Source of the DNA: an uncultured Microbacteriaceae bacterium | GTDB lineage: Bacteria; Actinomycetota; Actinomycetes; Actinomycetales; Microbacteriaceae | DNA: 64,000 nt | Assembly: GCA_947487835.1 (NCBI GenBank) | Contig: CANKXX010000004.1 | Span: forward strand, 1 to 64,000 | Direction: 5' to 3' | Position numbers and translations under genes: made by a program | Notes under the pieces: generated by a model | What the model was told of the DNA's origin: nothing | Seen by the model: the letters and a program-made list of their open reading frames with translations, nothing else | Databases searched by the model: none | Part shown: one piece after another, positions 7,961 through 15,950 of the stretch | Numbering within the stretch: the first letter of the stretch is position 1 | Layout: every line of letters begins with the position of its first letter

Positions 7961-8806
7961 ATGGTCGCCACCTTCGTCGTCGTCCCCCAGTGGCAGGGCT
8001 CGGGATCGTCGCGCGCCATGCGCCTCATCGACGGGGCGGACGCCATCCGCGGCGACCTGCCCTCCGCTGCGACCCGCGTCGTCGCCGTGCCGATGGAGGC
8101 CGGCGAGACGCTCGACAGCGGCGTCTCCCGCTTCGCCTCCCTGCTTGCCGTGCGCTCGGCACAGCGCTCCGCCCTCGCCGAGGTGGACGGCCCGGCCATC
8201 ACCATCGGTGGCGACTGCGGCGTCGAGTTCGGCGCGGTCGAGCACGCGCTCGACCGCCACGGCGCGGACACCGCGCTCGTCTGGTTCGACGCCCACCCCG
8301 ACCTCAACACGCCGCAGTCGTCCCCGTCCGGCGCGTTCCACGGCATGGTGCTGCGGGCGCTGCTCGGCGACGGGGCGGACGGCCTCGCGCTGTCCCCGGA
8401 GCTCGCCCTGTCGGCCGGCCGGGTGGTGCTCGTGGGCACCCGCGCGGCCGACGACCCCGAGGACGCCTTCCTCGCGGAGACGGGCATGCCGCGGCTCTCC
8501 CCCGGCGACGTCGCCGATCCGGAGTCCGCCGCCGCGGCGGTCCTCGCGGCGGTGCGAGGAACCGGCGCCCGCCGCGTCTACGTGCACGTCGACCTCGACG
8601 TGCTCGACCCCGGCGAGATGGCCGGCATCGGCTACCCCGAGCCGTTCGGGCTGACCGTGCCGACGCTCGTGGCGGCGATCACCGCCCTGCGCGGCGAGTT
8701 CGAGCTCGTCGGCGCCGGGATCACCGAGTTCGCCCCCTCCTCGCCGGACGACGTGTCCCGCGACATGGGCGCGATCCTGCGCATCATCAGCGCGCTGACG
8801 CGCTGA
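7961..8806 (+). CDS. Arginase/agmatinase-family ureohydrolase
   Basis: A 281-residue ureohydrolase-fold protein. The binuclear manganese motifs are present: GGDCG, DAHPDLN, the following GAFHGM, and DLDVLDP. Asp and His ligands appear intact, so it is probably an active hydrolase, but arginine, agmatine, formiminoglutamate and other guanidino substrates cannot be told apart. AGGA (7949-7952) is well spaced for ATG 7961; GTG 7955 is too close. It is followed after 19 bases by the crotonase gene and may be cotranscribed with it. Confidence 0.8.
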   Translation: MVATFVVVPQWQGSGSSRAMRLIDGADAIRGDLPSAATRVVAVPMEAGETLDSGVSRFASLLAVRSAQRSALAEVDGPAITIGGDCGVEFGAVEHALDRHGADTALVWFDAHPDLNTPQSSPSGAFHGMVLRALLGDGADGLALSPELALSAGRVVLVGTRAADDPEDAFLAETGMPRLSPGDVADPESAAAAVLAAVRGTGARRVYVHVDLDVLDPGEMAGIGYPEPFGLTVPTLVAAITALRGEFELVGAGITEFAPSSPDDVSRDMGAILRIISALTR

Positions 8807-8825
8807 CCCGAGCCGAGGAGCCCGC

Positions 8826-9638
8826 ATGACCCTCCCGCCCTCCCCCGACGGGCCGCGCGTCGTCGTCGAGCAGCGCGGCCGCGTGCGGTTGATCGGCCTG
8901 AACCGGCCCGAGAAGCGCAACGCCGCCGACCTCCGGATGCTCGCCGAGCTCGCGCTCGCCTACGGCGAGTTCGAACGGGACCCGGACTCGTGGGTCGCGG
9001 TCGTGCACGGCGTCGGCGAGCACTTCACGGGCGGGCTCGACCTCGCGGACATCGCGCCCCGCATCGGCTCCGGCCCGGACGGCGGGCTCGACATGGTGCC
9101 CGAGGGCGGCATCAACCCGTGGCAGGTCGACGGGAGTGCGCTGAGCAAGCCCGTCGTCCTCGCCGTGCAGGGCACCTGCCTCACCCTCGGGATCGAGCTC
9201 GCTCTCGCGAGCGACATCGTGGTGGCCGCCGAGGGCACCCGCTTCGGTCAGCTCGAGGTCAGCCGGGGCATCCTGCCGTTCGGCGGCGCGACGCTGCGCT
9301 TCCCCCGCGCGGTCGGCTGGGGCAATGCGATGCGCTGGATGCTGACCGGCGACCTGTTCGACGCCCCCGAGGCGCTGCGCATCGGCCTGGTGCAGGAGGT
9401 CGTGCCGGACGGGCAGCAGCTCGATCGCGCGGTCGAGCTGGCCGGCCGCATCGCGGCGCAGGCGCCGCTCGCGGTGCGGGCGACGCTCGCCAACGCGCGC
9501 CTCGCGGTTCGGGAGGGCGATGCGGCGGCCGAGGGGCGCCTGCCGGGCGAGCTGGTGCGGCTGGCGACGAGCGAGGACGCCCGCGCCGGGATGGAGGCGT
9601 TCCTCGCGCGACGTCCCGCGCGCTTCGAGGGCCGCTAG
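8826..9638 (+). CDS. Enoyl-CoA hydratase/isomerase (crotonase) family protein
   Basis: A 270-residue crotonase-fold protein. It shows the N-terminal NRPEKRNA, the first oxyanion-hole stretch HFTGGLDLADI near residues 66-76, and the second at GIELALASDIVVAAEGTRFGQLE. Acyl-CoA substrate and exact reaction (hydration, isomerisation or other) are not determined by the visible residues. GAGGAG lies a few bases before ATG 8826. A strong hairpin follows the stop. Confidence 0.8.
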   Translation: MTLPPSPDGPRVVVEQRGRVRLIGLNRPEKRNAADLRMLAELALAYGEFERDPDSWVAVVHGVGEHFTGGLDLADIAPRIGSGPDGGLDMVPEGGINPWQVDGSALSKPVVLAVQGTCLTLGIELALASDIVVAAEGTRFGQLEVSRGILPFGGATLRFPRAVGWGNAMRWMLTGDLFDAPEALRIGLVQEVVPDGQQLDRAVELAGRIAAQAPLAVRATLANARLAVREGDAAAEGRLPGELVRLATSEDARAGMEAFLARRPARFEGR

Positions 9639-9647
9639 AGATACGAA

Positions 9648-9692
9648 AAGGGCGACCCGCGGACCGGTCTCCCGGTCGGGCGGGTCGCCCTT
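9648..9692. terminator. Bidirectional terminator
   Basis: A 13-bp perfect stem, AAGGGCGACCCGC (9648-9660) against GCGGGTCGCCCTT (9680-9692), with a further ACCGG/CCGGT pairing in the loop. It lies between the convergent crotonase and CsbD genes and can serve both. Confidence 0.8.
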
Positions 9693-9744
9693 CCAATACG
9701 TTCACACCGAAGGGTGGCGCTCGCGCTAGGCGGCGCCGGTCCGG

Positions 9745-9915
9745 CTACTTGAAAACGTCTTTGACGTTCTCTCCGGCCTGCTTCAGGTTGGCCTTGGACT
9801 GGTCACCGGCGCCTTCGGCGGCGAGCTTCTCGTCACCGCTTGCGTTACCGCTGGATTCCTTGACCTTTCCGACAGCCTCTTCGGCGGCGTTCTTGATCTT
9901 GTCGTCGAGTCCCAT
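9745..9915 (-). CDS. CsbD family stress protein, 56 aa
   Basis: A 56-residue hydrophilic protein beginning MGLDDKIKNAAEEAVGKVKE and ending NVKDVFK, the pattern of the CsbD family. These small proteins are general-stress induced in other bacteria and their molecular role is unknown. The start is secure: on the minus strand AAGGAGGT lies just upstream of ATG 9915 (complement of 9922-9928), the strongest Shine-Dalgarno in the window, suggesting high expression. It stands alone between two genes read from the plus strand. Confidence 0.85.
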   Translation of the reverse strand: MGLDDKIKNAAEEAVGKVKESSGNASGDEKLAAEGAGDQSKANLKQAGENVKDVFK

Positions 9916-10003
9916 AAGCGACCTCCTTCATACGCGAATCTCGCGAACATCCACACGCTACGCCCCAGAGGACCCGAATGTTAGGGGTAGTAACGTTCTG
10001 CCC

Positions 10004-11443
10004 ATGACGACGACGTATGACCTGGTGGTTCTCGGTGGCGGAGCGGTGGGCGAGGTCCTGGCGGACCGGGCGAAACAGGGCGGACTGAGCGTCGTCGTGG
10101 TCGAGCACGAGCTCGTGGGCGGCGAGTGCTCCTACTGGGCGTGCATGCCGTCGAAGGCGCTGCTGCGCAGCGGCATGGCCCTGCGGGCCGCGAAGGGCGT
10201 GGGCGGCAGCAGGGAGGCCGTCACGGGCGACCTCGATGTCGCGGCCGTGCTCGCCCGCCGGAACTCCTTCACCCACGACTGGAACGACGACAGCCAGGTC
10301 GACTGGCTGGACGGCGCGGGCATCGACCTCGTGCGCGGGCACGGCCGCATCACCGGCGTGCGCACCGTCGAGGTCACCGCGACCGACGGCAGCCTGGTTA
10401 CCCTGACCGCGAACTCCGCGGTCGCCGTCATCACCGGATCCGCCCCGGTGATCCCCGACATCCCCGGGCTCGCCGACGTCTCTCCCTGGACGAGCAGGGA
10501 CGCCACCTCGGCGCAGGTCGTGCCGGACAGCCTCGCCATCATCGGCGGCGGCGTCGTGGCCTGCGAGATCGCGACGGCGTACGCGTCGTTCGGCTGCACG
10601 GTGACCATGCTCGTGCGCAGCGACATCCTCGGCGGCACGGAACCGTTCGCGGCCGAGCTCGTGGGTGACGGGCTGACGGAGCTCGGCGTCGACATCCGGC
10701 GTGGCGTGTCGGCGACCTCCGCCGAGCGCACCGCCGACGGCCACGTCGTGCTCGCCCTCGACGACGGATCCTCCCTCACCGCGGGCGAGGTGCTCGTGGC
10801 CACCGGCAGGAGCCCGCGCACCGGGGACATCGGCATCGACAGCGTCGGCATCACCCCCGGCGAGTGGCTCGACGTCGACGACACGCTCCTCGTGACGGCC
10901 GAGACGAACGAGGCGGAGCAGTGGCTCTACGCCGCGGGCGACGTGAACCATCGGGCGCTGCTGACCCACCAGGGCAAGTACCAGGCGCGCGCGGCGGGCG
11001 ACGTGATCGCCGTCCGCGCCGCGGGCGGAACGGTGCACGACGAACCGTGGGGCGCTCACGTGGCGACGGCGGACCACGCGGCCGTGCCGCAGGTCGCCTT
11101 CACCGACCCCGAGGTGGCGTCGGTGGGACTCACCGCGGCGGCCGCGGAGAAGGCCGGCCACCGCATTCGGGTCGTCGACTACGAGATCGGCGATGTCGCG
11201 GGCGGCAGCCTGCAGGCCGACGGGTACACGGGTCGCGCGCGAGCGGTCGTCGACGAGGACCGGCAGGTTCTGCTCGGCGTCACGTTCGTCGGCTCCGACG
11301 TGGCCGAGATGCTGCAGTCGGCCACCATCGCCGTCGTCGGCGAGGTGCCGCTGTCGCGGCTCTGGCACGCCGTCCCCGCCTATCCGACGATGAGCGAGGT
11401 GTGGCTGCGGCTGCTCGAGGCCTACGGGCGCGAGTCGGCTTGA
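10004..11443 (+). CDS. MerA/dihydrolipoyl-dehydrogenase-like FAD oxidoreductase
   Basis: A 479-residue class I pyridine nucleotide-disulfide oxidoreductase. FAD binding is shown by LVVLGGGAVGEV, the redox disulfide by CSYWAC (Cys42 and Cys47), NAD(P) binding by IIGGGVVACEIA and the second FAD motif by LYAAGDVNHRALL. The C-terminal HxHPT element of lipoamide dehydrogenase reads PAYPTMSE, with Tyr (about 460) in place of the catalytic His. Lipoamide is therefore unlikely; a MerA-, SthA- or quinone-reductase-like substrate is more plausible. TAACGT ends seven bases before ATG 10004 (leaderless start likely). Confidence 0.8.
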   Translation: MTTTYDLVVLGGGAVGEVLADRAKQGGLSVVVVEHELVGGECSYWACMPSKALLRSGMALRAAKGVGGSREAVTGDLDVAAVLARRNSFTHDWNDDSQVDWLDGAGIDLVRGHGRITGVRTVEVTATDGSLVTLTANSAVAVITGSAPVIPDIPGLADVSPWTSRDATSAQVVPDSLAIIGGGVVACEIATAYASFGCTVTMLVRSDILGGTEPFAAELVGDGLTELGVDIRRGVSATSAERTADGHVVLALDDGSSLTAGEVLVATGRSPRTGDIGIDSVGITPGEWLDVDDTLLVTAETNEAEQWLYAAGDVNHRALLTHQGKYQARAAGDVIAVRAAGGTVHDEPWGAHVATADHAAVPQVAFTDPEVASVGLTAAAAEKAGHRIRVVDYEIGDVAGGSLQADGYTGRARAVVDEDRQVLLGVTFVGSDVAEMLQSATIAVVGEVPLSRLWHAVPAYPTMSEVWLRLLEAYGRESA

Positions 11444-11445
11444 CC

Positions 11446-11835
11446 GTGCTCCGGCGGCTGCTGATCGACTCTCCCGTCTCGCGGGCGGGGTTCTACTTCG
11501 CCACGCTCGTGGGGCTCGCCGTCGGTGTGCCGCTCAGCACGGGCCGGGTCCGGCGGGTGGGCGAGCTCATCGTGTGCACCGGCCTGCCCGCATGGGCGTT
11601 CCGGCGCGGCGGCACCTGCGTCGGCGCCGTCTACCTCACCCGGTCCAACGCCGGTCCACGGGTCCTCGAGCACGAGGCCGTGCACGTGCGCCAGTGGAAG
11701 CGCTACGGGATGCTGTTCCCGCTGCTCTACGCCCGCGCCGGCCGCGATCCGCTGCACAACCGGTTCGAGATCGAGGCGGGCCTGGAGAAGGGCGGCTACG
11801 TGCGCAGCCGCCCCTCCCGCAGGGCGAGGGGCTAG
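11446..11835 (+). CDS. Small membrane-associated HEXXH protein
   Basis: A 129-residue protein with one or two hydrophobic segments near residues 13-30 and 40-52. HEAVH (His76-Glu77-His80) follows, with Glu residues near 108-110 as a possible third zinc ligand. The motif matches gluzincin-type metallopeptidases, although the protein is very short. Relatives in this bacterial group have sometimes been labelled 'Fe-S oxidoreductase'; I see no Cys cluster to support that. GTG 11446 starts three bases after the previous stop, so it is probably coupled to the oxidoreductase. Its TAG shares bases with the convergent gene's stop (CTAG). Confidence 0.6.
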   Translation: MLRRLLIDSPVSRAGFYFATLVGLAVGVPLSTGRVRRVGELIVCTGLPAWAFRRGGTCVGAVYLTRSNAGPRVLEHEAVHVRQWKRYGMLFPLLYARAGRDPLHNRFEIEAGLEKGGYVRSRPSRRARG

Positions 11836-12869
11836 CCCGCCGGCGTGACCTTCGCGGCCGCAGCGGCGAGCTGGGGCACGAGCTGCTCGAGCACGACGGG
11901 GATGGCGAGGGGGCTGGCCGCGGAGTACGCGTCGGACAGCTCGTCCTCCGGGTCGATGAACACGGCGCGGCCCTGCTGCACGGCGGCGAGGCTCGCGATC
12001 AGGGGGTCGGCCTGGGTCTCCGCCACGGTGTAGCCGATCGGCAGGATCACCGGCACGTCGGCCTCCAGCGCGCCGACCTGCTCGGCGGACACGGCGGTGA
12101 AGAAGCCGCTGGGCTCGAGCGTCTCGACCCCCGGGGCGTTGACGAAGCCGAGGTCGGCGAGGATGTCGAAGCGTCCGTCACCGGCGAGGTACGCGCCGTA
12201 GGCATCGCCGAACTTGGTGCCGGCGACCGTTGTGAGGCCCTCGAACTCCGGGTGCTCCGCGGCGGCGGCGTCGATGGCGGCCTTCGTGTCCTCGATGATG
12301 GTCGCGCCCTGCTCGGTCTCGCCGAGCGCGGCGGCGACGCTGGTCATCTGCACGTCCCAGCTCGTCGCGAACGCGGCGGTGCCCTCGGGCGCGTAGACGG
12401 TGGGGGCGATCTCGTTCAGGCGATTGAACTCCTGCTCGTCGTTCGAGCTGCGCACGTTGAGGATCAGGTCGGGGTCGAGCACCTCGATCTGCTCGTAGTT
12501 CAGCGTCTCGTCGGCGCGCTCGAGGATCTCGGGCATCTCGTCCTCGAACAGGTCGGAGGCCCACGGCCCGACGCCCTTGTCCGCCTCGCCGAAACTCTGC
12601 CAGTCGAAGACCGCGACGGGCTTCACGCCGAGGGCGAGCGCCATCTCGGCGTCGGACCAGCCGAGCGCGACGACCCGCAGCTCGTCCTCGGGCTGGGGCA
12701 CCTCGATGGTGCCGAACATGGTCTCGACGGTGCCGAGCATCTCGCCGGCGGAGCCGGACGCCTCACCGGACGGGGTCTCCTCGGCGGACGACGAGCAGCC
12801 GGAAAGGACGAGGAGGGCGGCCGAGAGCACGGCGGCGCCTGCTGTGGCGCGGGACGCGGAACGGGGCAT
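11832..12869 (-). CDS. Iron-siderophore ABC transporter substrate-binding lipoprotein
   Basis: A 345-residue lipoprotein with a signal peptide ending LLVLSGC (lipobox Cys about 25), followed by an acidic Ser/Glu linker and a FepB/FhuD-type binding fold: RVVALGWSDAEMALALGVKPVAV near the start and LNYEQIEVLDPDLIL in the middle. It should present ferric siderophore to the FecCD permeases encoded upstream on the same strand. It is the last gene of the iron cluster but has its own iron box at 12905-12923, so it can be transcribed alone. The ligand cannot be named from sequence. Confidence 0.9.
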   Translation of the reverse strand: MPRSASRATAGAAVLSAALLVLSGCSSSAEETPSGEASGSAGEMLGTVETMFGTIEVPQPEDELRVVALGWSDAEMALALGVKPVAVFDWQSFGEADKGVGPWASDLFEDEMPEILERADETLNYEQIEVLDPDLILNVRSSNDEQEFNRLNEIAPTVYAPEGTAAFATSWDVQMTSVAAALGETEQGATIIEDTKAAIDAAAAEHPEFEGLTTVAGTKFGDAYGAYLAGDGRFDILADLGFVNAPGVETLEPSGFFTAVSAEQVGALEADVPVILPIGYTVAETQADPLIASLAAVQQGRAVFIDPEDELSDAYSAASPLAIPVVLEQLVPQLAAAAAKVTPAG

Positions 12870-12904
12870 GGCGGATCTTTCTGTGAGGGAGCAGGGGTTC
12901 GAGC

Positions 12905-12923
12905 TTAGGTAAGCCTAACCTAC
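12905..12923 (-). promoter_or_regulatory. DtxR/IdeR iron box
   Basis: TTAGGTAAGCCTAACCTAC is close to the DtxR/IdeR consensus 19-mer (TTAGGTTAGGCTAACCTAA). It lies 36 bases upstream of the binding-lipoprotein start, so iron-loaded repressor would block transcription of that gene. Confidence 0.85.
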
Positions 12924-12939
12924 AGCAGCGCCGGTCGAG

Positions 12940-13806
12940 TCAGGAGACGGGCGCCAGCGGGATCACCAGCGGCGTGCCGGTCTCGGGGTCCTCGATGATG
13001 CGGGCTTTGAGCCCGAACACGTCCGCGACGAGGTCCGCGGTGACGACGTCGACCGGCCGGCCCTCGGCCACGACGCGGCCGTCCTTCATTGCGATGAGGT
13101 TGTCCGCGTAGCGCGAGGCCTGGTTCAGGTCGTGCAGGACCGCGACGAGCGTGCGGCCCGCGACCCGGTTCAGCCGCGCGAAGAGGTCCAGCAGCTCGAC
13201 CTGGTGGGCGATGTCGAGGAACGTCGTCGGCTCGTCGAGCAGCAGCAGCGGGGTCTGCTGGGCCAGGGCCATGGCGACCCAGACCCGCTGGCGCTGGCCG
13301 CCGGACAGCTCGTCGACCGGGCGGCCGGCGAGGTCGTCAACGCCGGTGGCCGACATCGCCCGCGTCACCGCCTGCTCGTCGACCTCGGACCACTGCCGGA
13401 GCAGCTTCTGGTGCGGGAACCGGCCGCGGGACACGAGGTCGACGACCGTGATGCCGTCCGGCGCGATCGAGGTCTGCGGCAGCAGGCCGACGACGCGCGC
13501 GACCTCCTTGGCGGAGTAGGACGCGATGGCCTTGCCGTCGAGCAGCACCGAGCCGGCCGACGGCGGAAGCAGGCGCGCGAGCGACCGCAGCAGCGTCGAC
13601 TTGCCGCACGCGTTCGGCCCGACGATGACCGTGAACGACCCGTCGGGGATGTCGATGTCGAGCTCGTGCAGGATGGTGCGGTCGTGGTAGCCGACGCGCA
13701 GGCCGCGGCCCGTCAGCCTCGCCCCGTGCTCCCCCGCGGTCGCCCTGTTCGTTCCCTCGGTCGTTCCCTCGGTCATGCCCGTCCCTCCGGCCTGCCTCGC
13801 GGTCAT
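12940..13806 (-). CDS. FecE-type ABC transporter ATPase for ferric siderophore
   Basis: A 288-residue ATP-binding protein of the iron-siderophore importer. Walker A is GPNACGKST, the signature is LSGGQRQRVW, Walker B is LLLLDEPTTFLD and the switch His lies in VLHDLNQA. The first 30 residues are a poorly conserved Gly/Thr-rich extension. ATG 13806 overlaps the permease stop (ATGA) and has AGGAGGC upstream; ATG 13776 is an alternative that removes ten residues. Gene order permease-permease-ATPase with overlapping stops and starts indicates a single operon starting at 16814. Confidence 0.9.
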   Translation of the reverse strand: MTARQAGGTGMTEGTTEGTNRATAGEHGARLTGRGLRVGYHDRTILHELDIDIPDGSFTVIVGPNACGKSTLLRSLARLLPPSAGSVLLDGKAIASYSAKEVARVVGLLPQTSIAPDGITVVDLVSRGRFPHQKLLRQWSEVDEQAVTRAMSATGVDDLAGRPVDELSGGQRQRVWVAMALAQQTPLLLLDEPTTFLDIAHQVELLDLFARLNRVAGRTLVAVLHDLNQASRYADNLIAMKDGRVVAEGRPVDVVTADLVADVFGLKARIIEDPETGTPLVIPLAPVS

Positions 13807-14879
13807 CCCTGCCTCCTGGTCTGCGCGATCAGGAGCCCCACGAGGTAGAGCCCGCCGATGCACACGGTGACGATGCCGACCGGCAGCTGCGTCGGCGCGA
13901 GCAGTCGCTGCGCGACGACGTCGCTCGCGAGCATCAGGGCGGCACCCATGGCCGCCGAGGGCAGGAGGGCGACGCCGGGCGACCGCGCGAGCCGCCGGGC
14001 GAGCTGGGGCGCCGCGAGCGCGACGAACGCGATGGGGCCGGCCGCCGCGGTGATGGCCGCGACGAGGGCGACGCCGGCGAGCAGCAGGACGCCGCGGGTG
14101 AGCTCCGGACGCACGCCGAGGCTCTGCGCCGTCTCGTCCCCCATCTCCAGCAGGGCGAGCGGGCGGGCGAGGACCACGAGCACCGGGACGACGAGAAGGA
14201 CGGCGACGGCGACAGGCACGACCTTCTCCCAGCCGGCCTCGTTGAACGAGCCGGCGCCCCAGGTGGCCGCGGCGAGGGCCTCCTCGAGCCGCGCGCGGAT
14301 GATGAGCCACGCGTTCAGGGAGTGCAGGATGGCGCCCACCGCGATGCCGACGACGATCAGCCGGAAGCCCTGGACCCCCTTGGTCCAGGCGAGTACGTAG
14401 ACGAGCACGGCCGCGACGAGGCCGCCCACCAGCGCGCCGACCGACTGCGCGACGTAGTTACCGCCCAGCAGGAGGACGACGACGAGGGCACCGGTGTACG
14501 CGCCGGTGTTGAAACCGATGATGTCCGGGCTGCCGAGCGGGTTCCGGGTCATCGACTGGAACACCGCGCCGCTCAACGCGAGGGCGGCGCCGGCGATGAC
14601 GGCGAGCACGATGCGGGGCAGCCTGCCCTCGAGCACGATCCGGCGGACGCCGTCGGAGCCGCCGCCCGCGAAGGCGTCGACGATCTGGGCGATCGGCACG
14701 GGGTACTCACCGAGCGTCACCGCGACCGAGGCGAGGGCGAGCGTGAACAGCACGAGGGCGAGCACGACGATCGCGCCCCGCCGATGCACGATCAGGCTCA
14801 TCCGGCCGCCCGCGCGGATGACCGTGCGGCCGACTCCCCCGCCGGCCGGCGGTGCCGCGACGGCCGCAGACCGGGTCAC
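13803..14879 (-). CDS. FecCD family iron-siderophore permease (second)
   Basis: A 358-residue polytopic permease of the BtuC/FecCD family. It has the family motif SMTRNPLGSPDIIGFNTGA near residue 110 and about ten membrane helices, ending with QLPVGIVTVCIGGLYLV. It should pair with the product of the next permease gene to form the membrane channel. GTG 14879 overlaps the upstream permease stop as GTGA, giving tight coupling and probably equal amounts of the two subunits. Confidence 0.9.
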   Translation of the reverse strand: MTRSAAVAAPPAGGGVGRTVIRAGGRMSLIVHRRGAIVVLALVLFTLALASVAVTLGEYPVPIAQIVDAFAGGGSDGVRRIVLEGRLPRIVLAVIAGAALALSGAVFQSMTRNPLGSPDIIGFNTGAYTGALVVVLLLGGNYVAQSVGALVGGLVAAVLVYVLAWTKGVQGFRLIVVGIAVGAILHSLNAWLIIRARLEEALAAATWGAGSFNEAGWEKVVPVAVAVLLVVPVLVVLARPLALLEMGDETAQSLGVRPELTRGVLLLAGVALVAAITAAAGPIAFVALAAPQLARRLARSPGVALLPSAAMGAALMLASDVVAQRLLAPTQLPVGIVTVCIGGLYLVGLLIAQTRRQG

Positions 14880-15946
14880 AGCGGCCTCGACTTCCGCGAG
14901 CGGATGATGAGGATGAGGATGGGCGCGCCGAGGAAGGCAGTCACGATGCCGACCGGCAGCTCGGAGCTGACGATCACGCGGCCGAGCATGTCGGCGCAGA
15001 GGAACAGCAGGGGCGCGAGCGTGAACGTGAACGGGATGACCCAGCGCTGGTCCGGCCCGAACAGCGCACGCGCGACGTACGGCACCATGAGGCCGAGGAA
15101 GCCGACCGGCCCGGCCGCGGCCGTCGCGGCGCCGCAGAGCAGCGTGATGGCCAGGAGCGCGAGGATCCGGGTGCGCTGGATGTGCGCGCCGAGGCTGCGG
15201 GCGAGGTCGTCGCCGAGCGCGACGACGTTGAGCACCCGGGAGAGGTAGAGCGCGAGGGCCATGCCCACGACGGCGAGCGGGAGCACGCCGACCACGATGT
15301 CCATCTGCCGGCTCTGCAGCGAGCCGACCGACCAGAACCGGATGCGGTCGAACACCTCCGGCTGCAGCAGCGTGAGGCCGAGGCTCAGTCCGCCGAGCAC
15401 GGCGCCGATGGCGACGCCCGCCAGTACGAGCCGCACGGGCGTGGCGCCCGCCCGGCCGCGGGAGCCGATGACGTAGACCGCGATGGTCGTGACGACGGCG
15501 CCGCCGAAGGCCCACCAGACGTAGCCGGTGACGGCGCTCGCGCCGAAGAAGGAGATGCCGGCGACGACGGCGAAGTACGCGCCGGCGTTGACACCGAGGA
15601 TGCCGGGGTCGGCGAGCGGGTTGCGGGTGATCGCCTGCATGAGTGCACCGGCGAGTCCGAGGGAGGCGCCGACGATCAGGGCGAGCAGCATCCGGGGCAC
15701 CCGGAAGCCGGCGACGAGGATCGCGTCCGTGTCCGATCCGCCCGACAGCAGCGCCCGCCAGACCACGTCGGCCGGGATGTCGCCCGAGCCGACGAAGAGG
15801 CTGGCCCCCGCGACCATCGCGAGCACGAGCACCGACGCGGCGAACAGCAGCGACCGGGCGCGCGTCGAGTGCAGCAGGCCACGCCTGCCACCCTTGAGCG
15901 CGGCCGCCGGGGTGCGAAGCCGAACGCTGTCGAGTGTGTCGCTCAC
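14876..15946 (-). CDS. FecCD family iron-siderophore permease (first)
   Basis: A 356-residue FecCD/BtuC-type permease with about ten helices. The family motif AITRNPLADPGILGVNAGA lies near residue 105, and SELPVGIVTAFLGAP near the end contacts the ATPase. GTG 15946 begins four bases after the stop of the siderophore-interacting protein gene, so it is the second gene of the operon. The N-terminus carries an unusual Arg-rich cytoplasmic stretch (KGGRRGLLHSTRAR). Confidence 0.9.
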   Translation of the reverse strand: MSDTLDSVRLRTPAAALKGGRRGLLHSTRARSLLFAASVLVLAMVAGASLFVGSGDIPADVVWRALLSGGSDTDAILVAGFRVPRMLLALIVGASLGLAGALMQAITRNPLADPGILGVNAGAYFAVVAGISFFGASAVTGYVWWAFGGAVVTTIAVYVIGSRGRAGATPVRLVLAGVAIGAVLGGLSLGLTLLQPEVFDRIRFWSVGSLQSRQMDIVVGVLPLAVVGMALALYLSRVLNVVALGDDLARSLGAHIQRTRILALLAITLLCGAATAAAGPVGFLGLMVPYVARALFGPDQRWVIPFTFTLAPLLFLCADMLGRVIVSSELPVGIVTAFLGAPILILIIRSRKSRPL

Positions 15947-15950
15947 CGGG

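Noticed and set aside
7058-8920. A 620-codon minus-strand frame across pspA and the arginase-like gene
   Set aside because: It is antisense to two clear protein families and arises from the lack of AT-rich stops in high-GC DNA.
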